Assembly: GCA_021732085.1 (NCBI GenBank)
Contig: JAKFVQ010000009.1
Coordinates: 1-64,000, forward strand
From: Candidatus Obscuribacterales bacterium
GTDB taxonomy: Bacteria; Cyanobacteriota; Vampirovibrionia; Obscuribacterales; Obscuribacteraceae
DNA: 64,000 nucleotides
Direction: 5' to 3'
Part shown: piece after piece, positions 27,401 to 35,617 of the stretch
Numbering within the stretch: position 1 is the stretch's first letter
Layout of the letters: the number at the start of each line of letters is the position of its first letter
Program-made: the position numbers and the translations under genes
The notes under the pieces: model-generated
What the model saw: only the letters and a program-made list of their open reading frames with translations
Database searches by the model: none
What the model was told of the DNA's origin: nothing

Positions 27401-27617
27401 CAGTATTGCGATGATATCAGGAATGGTGCCGATGGCAATTTCGGCAGAGGCACAAGCTTCTCTTGCACGAGCGGTAATCGGCGGACTGCTGGTATCAACA
27501 CCGTGCGTGCTCCTAATTATGCCAATCGTATTCTCGATCGCAAGAAGAAAAACTGGCAGAACGTCAGCATCCATCCACCCAGACGACTTAAAAATCCCAG
27601 CAGGTACAATTTCGTAA
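24465..27617 (+). CDS. RND-family inner-membrane efflux transporter
   Basis: A 1050-residue proton-driven pump with the 12-TM, two-large-loop layout of RND permeases. The N-terminus [21 protein letters not shown], the TM4 block [25 protein letters not shown] and the C-half block [24 protein letters not shown] are family signatures. It resembles hydrophobe/amphiphile rather than heavy-metal (CzcA) transporters in the TM4 region, but a CDF metal exporter lies downstream. Overlaps the TolC stop by one base and the fusion-protein start by one base. Confidence 0.92.
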   Translation: [1050 protein letters not shown]

Positions 27618-28981
27618 TGAAAAACGATACGATAAACATAATAAAGAAGTTGGGTGCGCCACAAATAATGGGAGCGCAGGCTTCCAGCCTGCTTCTAAAA
27701 AGAACAGCCATTCTAATAGCAATTGCCCTCCTCGCCACAACGCCCCTAACCGCGTGCACAAAGAAGGCAGCCGATCCCCAACTCCATCACGCTCAAGATG
27801 AGGCAGCACTGCCTATAGTACCGACCGTAAAGGTCGAGAGCCGTGTCTTAAGTCGAGATCTCTTGCTACCAGGGGAAATCCTTCCGTACCAAGACGTCCC
27901 TCTCTATCCAAAGATTCCCGGATTCATAAAATGGATTGGCGTGGACCGCGGCTACTGGGTGAAGAAAGGGCAAGTTCTCGCGCAACTCATTGCGCCTGAA
28001 GTAGAAGCTCAACGCCATGAATGCGAAGCAAAAATGTTGCAGGCACGAGCGCAAATTTCCGAAGCTCAGCAAAAGCTCTCAAGCGCACGAGCCCTGGTGA
28101 CTGAGTCGAAAGCGCACTACAAATCGAACCAAGACACATACTCGCGATTAAAGAAAGCGGCAGAAGTTCCGGGAGTTATATCCGGGAATGAATTGGAAGA
28201 TTGGGCGCAAAAATCAGAAGGCGATTTAGCCGCTGTGCAATCACGCGAAGAAATCGTTCACGCCGCCGAGTCCCAGCTTTCCGCTGCAAAGGATGCGGAG
28301 AAGGCAGCAGCAAAAGCCCTCGATCATATCAAAGAGCTTCTCGCTTACCTAACGATCACGGCACCATATGATGGCATGATTACCGAACGAAACATGCACG
28401 TGGGCAGCTTTGCATACCCACCGCACGGACAAGCTGGCTATCCTCCAATGCTACGCATCAAGCAGCTTTCACTGCTGCGAATCGTCATTCCCGTGCCAGA
28501 ATACGCAATTGACGCTGTTGATATCGGAACAAATATCACGTTCAAAGTTTCCGCCTATCCTGATCGCACATTCGTCGGTAAGGTCGCCCGTATAGCGCAT
28601 TCACTCGATGTAAAAACGCGCACAGAACCAGTCGAACTTAACTACTGGAATACGGACAAAACTGTAGACCCTGGCATGTTTCCGCAGATTACCTGGCCAA
28701 TGAAACGAAGCTACCAAACAAATTTCGTTCCTTCAACTGCGATTAAAGAAAGCCTCGAAACTCCTTTTGTCGTGAAGATCAAAGACGGCATCGCGCATCG
28801 CATCGAAGTTCGTCGCGGTCAAACCATGGGTGATTTCGTTGAAATATTCGGAGATGTTCAAGCCGGTGACCTCGTCGCCGAACACGGCACCGAAAACCTC
28901 GCAGAAGGCATGGAAGTTAAAGCAGAGCCGTCAACCGGTAAAGAAGCAGAAGGTCCAACCCCCGCTACTCCGCAAGGGTAG
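27617..28981 (+). CDS. Periplasmic membrane fusion protein (HlyD/RND adaptor), lipoprotein
   Basis: A 454-residue adaptor starting at ATG 27617 (TAATG overlap with the RND gene). An N-terminal hydrophobic stretch ILIAIALLATTPLTAC ends in a lipobox-like LTAC. A split biotinyl-lipoyl domain (IPGFIKWIGVDRGYWVKKGQVLAQL and LTITAPYDGMITERNMHVGSF) flanks a coiled-coil hairpin, followed by beta-barrel segments. It bridges the pump and TolC. Residues about 18-27 (MGAQASSLLL) are encoded by a dispersed palindromic repeat, so this part of the signal sequence looks acquired; ATG 27668 is an alternative start inside the repeat. Confidence 0.9.
   Translation: MKNDTINIIKKLGAPQIMGAQASSLLLKRTAILIAIALLATTPLTACTKKAADPQLHHAQDEAALPIVPTVKVESRVLSRDLLLPGEILPYQDVPLYPKIPGFIKWIGVDRGYWVKKGQVLAQLIAPEVEAQRHECEAKMLQARAQISEAQQKLSSARALVTESKAHYKSNQDTYSRLKKAAEVPGVISGNELEDWAQKSEGDLAAVQSREEIVHAAESQLSAAKDAEKAAAKALDHIKELLAYLTITAPYDGMITERNMHVGSFAYPPHGQAGYPPMLRIKQLSLLRIVIPVPEYAIDAVDIGTNITFKVSAYPDRTFVGKVARIAHSLDVKTRTEPVELNYWNTDKTVDPGMFPQITWPMKRSYQTNFVPSTAIKESLETPFVVKIKDGIAHRIEVRRGQTMGDFVEIFGDVQAGDLVAEHGTENLAEGMEVKAEPSTGKEAEGPTPATPQG
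27669..27694 (+). repeat. 7-3-7 palindromic element inside the fusion-protein gene
   Basis: Preceded by TGGGAGC, the arms GCAGGCT (27676-27682) and AGCCTGC (27686-27692) flank TCC. This is the reverse-complement orientation of the copies at 10619 and 37202. It is translated in frame as part of the signal peptide region. Confidence 0.85.
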
Positions 28982-28989
28982 TTGTATGC

Positions 28990-29008
28990 TAGAACTATGG
29001 CAGTTCTA
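28990..29008 (+). promoter_or_regulatory. Intercistronic hairpin before the CDF gene
   Basis: TAGAACT (28990-28996) and AGTTCTA (29002-29008) form a perfect 7-bp stem with a 5-nt loop, ending 12 nt before the CDF start. No T-tract follows, so it is more likely an mRNA processing or ribosome-access element, or an operator, than a terminator. Confidence 0.45.
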
Positions 29009-29020
29009 AGCAGGCAATAG

Positions 29021-30025
29021 ATGACAACTCCAGATCCAAACACAGAAAAAATGGAATCGCCTGCAGCGACAAGCGTCGAAAATCATGATGCTCACGATCA
29101 TGATCACAAAAGTGGATCCCACTCGCACGGACACAGCCACGGCGATGCCAAAAAGCTAAGCAAGAAGAGACTATTCACCGTTCTTGCGCTCACTGGCTCA
29201 TTCATGATCATTGAAGCGATTGGCGGATTTCTGACTGGCAGCCTTTCGCTAGTTGCTGATGCTGGCCATATGCTTGGAGACGTCGCAGCATTGGCCTTAG
29301 CGGTTTTCGCAATGTGGCTCTCAAGCAAGCCCGCAAATGCCTCCCGAACATTCGGCTATCACCGCAGCGAAATTTTGGCGGCACTTGCAAATTCAGTAAT
29401 GCTAGTAGTCATATCAATCTTCGTTTTCAGCGAGGCGGTAAGTCGCTTTTCAAATCCACCAACAGTCCAAAGCATGCCAATGCTAATCGTCGCTATTGGT
29501 GGACTGGTGGTAAATCTGATTTCAATGCGATTGCTTTCGGATAGCGCAGAAAAATCATTGAATGCCAAAGCTGCATATCTCGAAGTTTTCTCCGACATGA
29601 TTTCGTCAGCCGGCGTGATCGTTGCGTCGATAGTAATGATTAACACCGGCTGGTACATTGCTGACCCGATTCTCAGCGCGCTTCTAGCCATATTCATCCT
29701 GTGGCGGACCTGGGGACTTCTCAAGGAATCAATTGATATTTTGATGGAGAATGCACCAGACCATGTAAATTTACAGGAGCTTACGGCGGCGATATCCGCA
29801 GTATCAGGAGTGGTGGCAGTACACGACCTGCACGTTTGGACTATCACATCCGGAATGATATCCATGTCCGGCCATGTCGCGATCCAGGAAACCGCCGATC
29901 CCGAAACAATACTGGATCAGCTAAAAGAACTACTCGAACACAAATACGAAATAAATCACACAACGATTCAGTTGGAGCGTGAAAACAAAGCTCGCAAATG
30001 CAATGACGTCTGCATCGGTCAATAA
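29021..30025 (+). CDS. Cation diffusion facilitator (ZitB/CzcD-like Zn/Cd exporter)
   Basis: A 334-residue six-TM exporter. The N-terminal tail is His/Asp-rich (HDHDHKSGSHSHGHSHGD), typical of metal-gathering loops. Signatures: SLVADAGHMLGDVAALAL in TM2 with the transport-site D and H-x3-D, TFGYHRSEILAALANS, and the TM5 pair in LEVFSDMISSAGVIVAS. The C-terminal cytoplasmic domain has VHDLHVWTITSGM. It exports Zn(II) or Cd(II) in exchange for protons. It follows the tripartite pump by 39 bp and may share its mRNA. Confidence 0.93.
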   Translation: MTTPDPNTEKMESPAATSVENHDAHDHDHKSGSHSHGHSHGDAKKLSKKRLFTVLALTGSFMIIEAIGGFLTGSLSLVADAGHMLGDVAALALAVFAMWLSSKPANASRTFGYHRSEILAALANSVMLVVISIFVFSEAVSRFSNPPTVQSMPMLIVAIGGLVVNLISMRLLSDSAEKSLNAKAAYLEVFSDMISSAGVIVASIVMINTGWYIADPILSALLAIFILWRTWGLLKESIDILMENAPDHVNLQELTAAISAVSGVVAVHDLHVWTITSGMISMSGHVAIQETADPETILDQLKELLEHKYEINHTTIQLERENKARKCNDVCIGQ

Positions 30026-30153
30026 ATCGGCCCAGACCTCTAAGCTTTAGCAGGAATGGTTAACCCGAGTTAGCGGCGCGCGAACAAGTGGCCGGCTTCG
30101 AGAATATGGCATAAGCTTTCACAGAAGGTCGCACTTGTCCAGCAAAACTAAGG

Positions 30154-30711
30154 TTACTGCTGAACCCACTTACGTACAAACGGGCGATAAGTATGTCCGG
30201 CAAAGTTAACCGTGACGGGATAATCAGGCACTTGCGTGCCATCCTGGAAAGTCCCGCCGTACTTATAAAGCAGATCGCCCCGAACGACTCCCTTGACCTG
30301 CCCGGTGAAATCAAAGTAGCCGCCATCACGACTTTGAAACCAAACTGATGTGCCTTTCTTTTTTGGAGGCTCAGGCGCAGGGGCTTTAAAAGCTGCTGAA
30401 TAATCCGCAGACTCAACCAAAGTGGTGTGAGGGACAGTCACCTTGTTTGTCTCGATGGTGCCTGTCAATTTTGCAGGCTGCGAGCCGCGCAAGATTGTAT
30501 TGCTTGGCGCGCCCCGCCGAATACGAAAAGTATCAGCCTGCACCTGTCCATTCAAAGGTCTGGAGGCGTTGCCAGCTGACTGCGTATTGACATGGGTTCC
30601 AGCGTAGTCCGACGTCGAAATGGCGGAGTCGTCGGCAATCGCTGGAACGCAGCAAAGCATCGACAAAGCAACAAAAGAAAACAAATTGATTCGGGAAAAC
30701 ATTGTGGCCAC
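30154..30711 (-). CDS. Exported protein of unknown function
   Basis: A 185-residue protein with a signal peptide (INLFSFVALSMLCCVPAIADD); ATG 30711 or the ATG three codons later may be used. The mature part has no recognised domain. It contains an SRP/NTIL-type strand region with KVTVPHTTLVESADYSAAF and a Trp/Gly C-terminal part (VWFQSRDGGYFDFTGQV, YPVTVNFAGHTYRPFVRKW) that looks beta-rich. Convergent with the CDF gene. Confidence 0.6.
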   Translation of the reverse strand: MATMFSRINLFSFVALSMLCCVPAIADDSAISTSDYAGTHVNTQSAGNASRPLNGQVQADTFRIRRGAPSNTILRGSQPAKLTGTIETNKVTVPHTTLVESADYSAAFKAPAPEPPKKKGTSVWFQSRDGGYFDFTGQVKGVVRGDLLYKYGGTFQDGTQVPDYPVTVNFAGHTYRPFVRKWVQQ

Positions 30712-30836
30712 GTTAATTACGCTCGTGGATCGGGATTCAATAATAGTTCAGACGACATTACCTGTATACTGTTCCCTGACTTTGGCATCCTTAAAGTGGC
30801 AACTATTTATCCAGTTTCAATGGAGAAAGGATTGCC

Positions 30837-33800
30837 TTGAGCTGGAATAAGAAATGGTCCTTCTGGATTGACCGCGGTGGCACCTTCACCGACATAATTG
30901 CGCGCGGTCCTGAAGGCACGCTGATAAGCAAAAAACTTCTTTCCGAGTCAGGCACATCAATCGACTCTGCCGTCGCCGGCATCAATGAAATACTCAAGGA
31001 AAACTCTTCCAGCATGGACGAAATCGGCGAGATTCGCATGGGAACGACGCTCGGCACCAATGCATTGTTGGAGCGCAAGGGCGCGCGAACGGTCCTGGTG
31101 ACCACCCAGGGATTCGCCGATATCGTGCGAATCGGCTATCAAAATCGCCCCGATATTTTTGCACTTGAGATAATCCTCCCCGAACAGTTATATGAATCGG
31201 TAATCGAGTTTCAGGAACGCATTCATGCCGACGGCGAAATTGCGCAAATAGCCAACGAAGGCAAACTGCGGGCCGAACTTAAAATGGCACTTGAGGCAGG
31301 CGCTCAAAGTTGCGCAATTGCATTGCTACATGGATACAAGTATCCTAAGCATGAAGAAATAGCCGCCCGTATTGCAGCGGAAGTCGGCTTCAAACAGATC
31401 TCTTGTTCGCACGACTGTGCAGCGCTAATGAAATACGTCAGCAGAACGGACACTACTCTGGTCGATGCATACCTGACTCCGTTGCTCAGAAATTATGTTG
31501 ATACTCTAGATGCGCATTTGGGCAAAGACAAAAAGTTGTTCTTCATGCAATCTAATGGCGGGCTTTGCGAATCAGCGATTTTTCGCGGGAAAGATTCAAT
31601 TCTGTCCGGTCCTGCCGGTGGTTTAATCGGTGCTGTAAAAGCTGCGCAACAGTGCGGTTACGAAAAGCTCATCACATTCGACATGGGCGGCACCTCCACG
31701 GACGTTGCGCACTATGCCGACGAATTCGATTACGTTTACGACAAAGAAATTTCCGGCGTTCGCATTCGCGCGCCAATGATGGACATTCACACAGTCGCAG
31801 CAGGTGGTGGTTCAATCCTCTCATTTGACGGATCACGCTACCGAGTCGGACCTGAATCGGCTGGCGCACTGCCTGGACCGAAAAGCTACCGGAAGGGTGG
31901 ACCTCTCAGCGTCACCGATGCGAACCTCTTGCTAGGTAGAATTCAACCAGACCACTTTCCAAAAATATTTGGCGATGATGGAAAACAAGCGCTCGATAAA
32001 GACTCCGTTGAAGTGTCCTTCGAAGAAATAGCTCGAGAAATTAGCGAGAAAACGCGAAATTACCGAACGCCCGCAGAGGTCGCCTTTGGCTTCTTGCAAA
32101 TTGCAGTATCGAAAATGGCCAATGCCATCAAACACGTATCGATTCAACGAGGACATGACGCGCGCGAATGTGCGCTAGTTTGCTTCGGCGGAGCTGGGGG
32201 TCAGGTAGCCTGCATGATAGCCGACGAGCTCGGCATCAAAAATATTTTGATCCATCCACTTGCTGGACTGCTGTCTGCATACGGCATAGGACATGCGGAT
32301 CGTCGAATAGGCAAGGACATCGACATCAACGAAGACATCTCCACCTTAAGCGCGCACAAGCTTCATGCCGACATCGAGCATACACGAGAAGTGCTCTCCG
32401 AAGCTCTAGCGAAGAAGGGCATAGCCACCGACGATCAGGAACTCAGCGTGCACGCACTGCTCCGAATGGAAGGCAGCGACTATACGCTTTCCGTCCCGTT
32501 TGCTGAAATAGAAGACATGGTGCAAACTTTCCAAAGCAAACACTTGCAACGTTATGGTTTTTCAGACAACAAGCGGAAAGTAGTGCTTCAAAGTCTAGCT
32601 GTGCAGCTCATTGGCAAGACAATGCCCGATGAGCAATTGAAGTACAAACCACAAAAGTCGAGCGATACACAAAGATGCCGGCTGTATTCACGCGGGTTGT
32701 GGTGCGATGCGCGCGTCATCAATCGGAGTCAAATCCAGCCACTCATCGCCATCGCGGGACCAGCCATTATCGTCGAGAGCCATACAACAACCGTGGTCGA
32801 TCTTGGCTGGCAAGCCGAAATACTGAAGGACGGCTCACTCTCGTTATCCCACACATCAGAATACTATCGTCCTGAATCATCTGAAGATGGAGTGCAAACT
32901 TTCACATCCGCCGAAGATATGGAAAAAGCGCTATCGTCCACTGGGTCGCACAGACCCATTTCAACTTCCGGTTCGCAAAAACCTGCACGCCCCGCCAGCA
33001 GAAAAGCTCACGGCGGTTTGCAGAAGGGTGGCAACGTCTCGGAAGCGGACCCGGTAACTCTCGAATTATTCAACAACCTCTTCCGCTTTGTCGCAGAACA
33101 GATGGGAATCACTCTTCAGAACACCAGCTATTCGGTAAACATCAAAGAGAGGCTGGACTTTTCGTGCGCACTCTTCGATGGCGAAGGAAATCTGATCGCA
33201 AACGCACCGCACATGCCAGTCCACTTAGGTTCGATGGGTGAATCGGTAAAAAACCTTATCGATACTCGACTGAGCTCAATGAAGTCCGGAGATGTCTATG
33301 CAACTAACGATCCATACAATGGCGGAACGCATCTGCCGGACATTACCGTCATTTCGCCAGCCTTCGATGAGAGCGGAAAGAAGGTTTTGTTCTACGTGGC
33401 ATCACGCGGTCACCATGCAGACATTGGCGGTATCTCGCCAGGCTCCATGCCATCGGATAGTAAGACAATAGATGAGGAAGGCGTACTCTTCAAACAAGAG
33501 CTGCTTGTTCGCGATGGCGTATTCTTAGAGGAAGAATTGAAAACTCTTTTGAAGTCTGGACCGCATCCAGCTCGCAATTCACATCAAAATATTGCAGATC
33601 TGAAAGCCCAGGTCGCCGCGAACACGCGCGGCATCAATGAGATGAAGAGTCTAATTGCCGATTGGGGTCAGGATTTGGTGCTGCAATACCTGCAGCACGT
33701 ACAAGACAATGCCGCCGAGTGCATGCGCCGAACCATTCAACAATTAAATTCCGGACATTTTAGCTGCACCATGGATGATGGCAGTACGATTTCAGTAAAT

Positions 33801-34568
33801 ATTCAGATCAACAAGGCAAAGCGCACTGCTTCAATCGATTTTGAAGGTACGACTGAGCAAACGCAGACGAATCTTAATGCGCCACTGGCTGTTACCAAAG
33901 CCGCCGTGCTTTATGTTTTCCGAACACTTATTAAAGACGATATCCCACTGAATGCAGGTTGCTTCGTGCCACTTGAACTCAAGGTACCATCAGGAAGCTT
34001 GCTCAATCCTGATTATCCAGCGGCTGTTGTGGCAGGCAACGTAGAGACATCTCAAGTCATTGTCGACACTCTATATGGCGCTCTCGGCATTATGGCCGGG
34101 GCGCAAGGCACTATGAACAACTTGTCTTTCGGCAACGACCGATACCAGTATTACGAAACCATATGCGGTGGCACAGGAGCGGGCGACGGCTTCGACGGAG
34201 CGGGTCCCGTGCAATCCCACATGACCAATTCACGGCTTACCGATCCAGAAGTCCTGGAGACACTCTTCCCCGTTATTTTGGAGCACTTCCGACATCGCCC
34301 GGGCAGCGGCGGGGAAGGAAAATATCGCGGAGGAGACGGAGCCGTTAGAAGAATTCGCTTCAACGAACCGATGTTAGCCTCCATACTTTCTAACAGAAGA
34401 ACGACAGCGCCTCACGGACTGGCAGGCGGACAAGCCGCCGCCCCTGGACGAAACTTCCTCACCAAGCCAAATGGCAAAACCATAGAATTGGAAGCTTGCG
34501 CAAAAGTCCAACTGCAAGCCGGCGACTGCCTCGAGATCGAAACGCCCGGTGGCGGCGGGTTCGGTTAA
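30837..34568 (+). CDS. Fused hydantoinase A/B protein, 5-oxoprolinase-like
   Basis: A 1243-residue ATP-dependent amidohydrolase with HyuA and HyuB fused, the arrangement of full-length 5-oxoprolinases (cleaving 5-oxo-L-proline to glutamate); N-methylhydantoinases are the alternative. HyuA half: FWIDRGGTFTDIIARGPEG, GTTLGTNALLERKGAR, FDMGGTSTDVAHY. A low-complexity linker at about 685-735 (STGSHRPISTSGSQKPARPASRK) leads to HyuB: DPVTLELFNNLFRFVAEQMG, ATNDPYNGGTHLPDITV, PGSGGEGKYRGGDGAVRRI. Start TTG 30837 follows GGAGAAAGGA. It stands alone. Confidence 0.9.
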   Translation: MSWNKKWSFWIDRGGTFTDIIARGPEGTLISKKLLSESGTSIDSAVAGINEILKENSSSMDEIGEIRMGTTLGTNALLERKGARTVLVTTQGFADIVRIGYQNRPDIFALEIILPEQLYESVIEFQERIHADGEIAQIANEGKLRAELKMALEAGAQSCAIALLHGYKYPKHEEIAARIAAEVGFKQISCSHDCAALMKYVSRTDTTLVDAYLTPLLRNYVDTLDAHLGKDKKLFFMQSNGGLCESAIFRGKDSILSGPAGGLIGAVKAAQQCGYEKLITFDMGGTSTDVAHYADEFDYVYDKEISGVRIRAPMMDIHTVAAGGGSILSFDGSRYRVGPESAGALPGPKSYRKGGPLSVTDANLLLGRIQPDHFPKIFGDDGKQALDKDSVEVSFEEIAREISEKTRNYRTPAEVAFGFLQIAVSKMANAIKHVSIQRGHDARECALVCFGGAGGQVACMIADELGIKNILIHPLAGLLSAYGIGHADRRIGKDIDINEDISTLSAHKLHADIEHTREVLSEALAKKGIATDDQELSVHALLRMEGSDYTLSVPFAEIEDMVQTFQSKHLQRYGFSDNKRKVVLQSLAVQLIGKTMPDEQLKYKPQKSSDTQRCRLYSRGLWCDARVINRSQIQPLIAIAGPAIIVESHTTTVVDLGWQAEILKDGSLSLSHTSEYYRPESSEDGVQTFTSAEDMEKALSSTGSHRPISTSGSQKPARPASRKAHGGLQKGGNVSEADPVTLELFNNLFRFVAEQMGITLQNTSYSVNIKERLDFSCALFDGEGNLIANAPHMPVHLGSMGESVKNLIDTRLSSMKSGDVYATNDPYNGGTHLPDITVISPAFDESGKKVLFYVASRGHHADIGGISPGSMPSDSKTIDEEGVLFKQELLVRDGVFLEEELKTLLKSGPHPARNSHQNIADLKAQVAANTRGINEMKSLIADWGQDLVLQYLQHVQDNAAECMRRTIQQLNSGHFSCTMDDGSTISVNIQINKAKRTASIDFEGTTEQTQTNLNAPLAVTKAAVLYVFRTLIKDDIPLNAGCFVPLELKVPSGSLLNPDYPAAVVAGNVETSQVIVDTLYGALGIMAGAQGTMNNLSFGNDRYQYYETICGGTGAGDGFDGAGPVQSHMTNSRLTDPEVLETLFPVILEHFRHRPGSGGEGKYRGGDGAVRRIRFNEPMLASILSNRRTTAPHGLAGGQAAAPGRNFLTKPNGKTIELEACAKVQLQAGDCLEIETPGGGGFG

Positions 34569-34660
34569 GCCTGCAATAAGATACAATGTTCACAGCTAGA
34601 TAAGTTGAGAGAACATTCGGTGCAACAGCAGCAAGGGTTCATACTCAAAGGAGAAAGCTG

Positions 34661-34879
34661 ATGAGATGCGTTTCCTGTTCTTCTCCTTTGGTCAAAGACG
34701 TTCGTGATATCACCTATACGTACAAAGGACAGAGCACTATGATTCCTCGCATTGGAGGGGAATACTGCTCAAACTGCGACGAATCCATACACGATGAAGA
34801 TGAAGCCAATACCTTAAGTTTGGCAATGCTGGAATTCAATAAATCAGTCGACAATGATTTGAAGCAAAAGGAACCCTAG
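34661..34879 (+). CDS. YgiT-type zinc-finger protein (MqsA N-terminal domain only)
   Basis: A 72-residue protein with two CxxC knuckles (C3/C6 and C36/C39) in the YgiT/MqsA pattern MRCVSCSSPL...GGEYCSNCDES. MqsA antitoxins carry a DNA-binding HTH after this domain; here the protein ends in a short acidic helix, so it could bind zinc and a partner but not DNA in the usual way. No MqsR-like toxin gene is adjacent. ATG follows AAAGGAG. A membrane protein gene starts 2 bp after its stop. Confidence 0.8.
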   Translation: MRCVSCSSPLVKDVRDITYTYKGQSTMIPRIGGEYCSNCDESIHDEDEANTLSLAMLEFNKSVDNDLKQKEP

Positions 34880-34881
34880 CT

Positions 34882-35358
34882 TTGGCTCAACCAACCTCCG
34901 AAATATTAGGACTGGCCAACATCGGTATTAATCTAGCAGAAATTGTCGGGGTTGCCGGCGGTTTCGTGCTGATCGCAGGCTCCGGGATTGCTGCGATTAA
35001 TAGATTTAAGGGATTCGCAATCCCGATGCTGCTTCGAGGGATCGCAATCCTCTCAGCAGGATTGTTGACACCCGTGATTACAGGTTTTCTTTACGAAAGA
35101 AATGAGATAGCAACATTGATAGTGGGCTGGCTTCTTTGTATTCCAATAGTAATTTTTGCCGGCCGAGCCTATGTTTTACCCGCCGCTCTAGCAAAAAAAC
35201 GAAATTTGAAGAACGAAAATGTCGTTTTCCTTTTGAACTGCTTGTTTTTTGTACCCTTACATGTTGCTTGGCTTATCGCTATGTTTATGGCCACGAAAAA
35301 AGATCCTTCAAACCCCGACGAGCCTGAATTGAAGCCGAATCCACTATGGCTTTCGTGA
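34882..35358 (+). CDS. Four-TM integral membrane protein of unknown function
   Basis: A 158-residue protein starting at TTG 34882, with AAGGA lying in the end of the preceding gene. Hydrophobic segments: IVGVAGGFVLIAGSGIAAI, MLLRGIAILSAGLLTPVITG, TLIVGWLLCIPIVIFAG and VVFLLNCLFFVPLHVAWLIAMFMA. The C-terminus is Pro/Glu-rich. No family recognised. Tight linkage with the solo YgiT finger suggests that the two work together, possibly as a toxin-antitoxin-like or regulatory pair, which is inference only. Confidence 0.6.
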   Translation: MAQPTSEILGLANIGINLAEIVGVAGGFVLIAGSGIAAINRFKGFAIPMLLRGIAILSAGLLTPVITGFLYERNEIATLIVGWLLCIPIVIFAGRAYVLPAALAKKRNLKNENVVFLLNCLFFVPLHVAWLIAMFMATKKDPSNPDEPELKPNPLWLS

Positions 35359-35617
35359 AAACAATTTGACTTCGGAACAAGTACCGACTCTCGGCGTCGT
35401 TCGATCTTGTTGTGATACAAAATTCGGTGAACCCGAAACTTACTTTCCCGGAGGCCAAAACCGCATGGTTATGCTCCTCCGTGAAATAGATCGCCTTTTT
35501 TACTGGGTTCTTCCTAAATCGGTCAAAATGCCGGTTTCAAAAAGAGTACGGCGGGAATGACTCTATAAGTCAAAGGTGTCGCTGGGCGCACCTTTGCAAC
35601 TGGGGGAATCTTCGAGA

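Noticed and set aside
35366..35560. 64-residue frame between the membrane protein and the SRPBCC gene
   Set aside because: Weak start, no homology recognised, and composition like the surrounding non-coding DNA.
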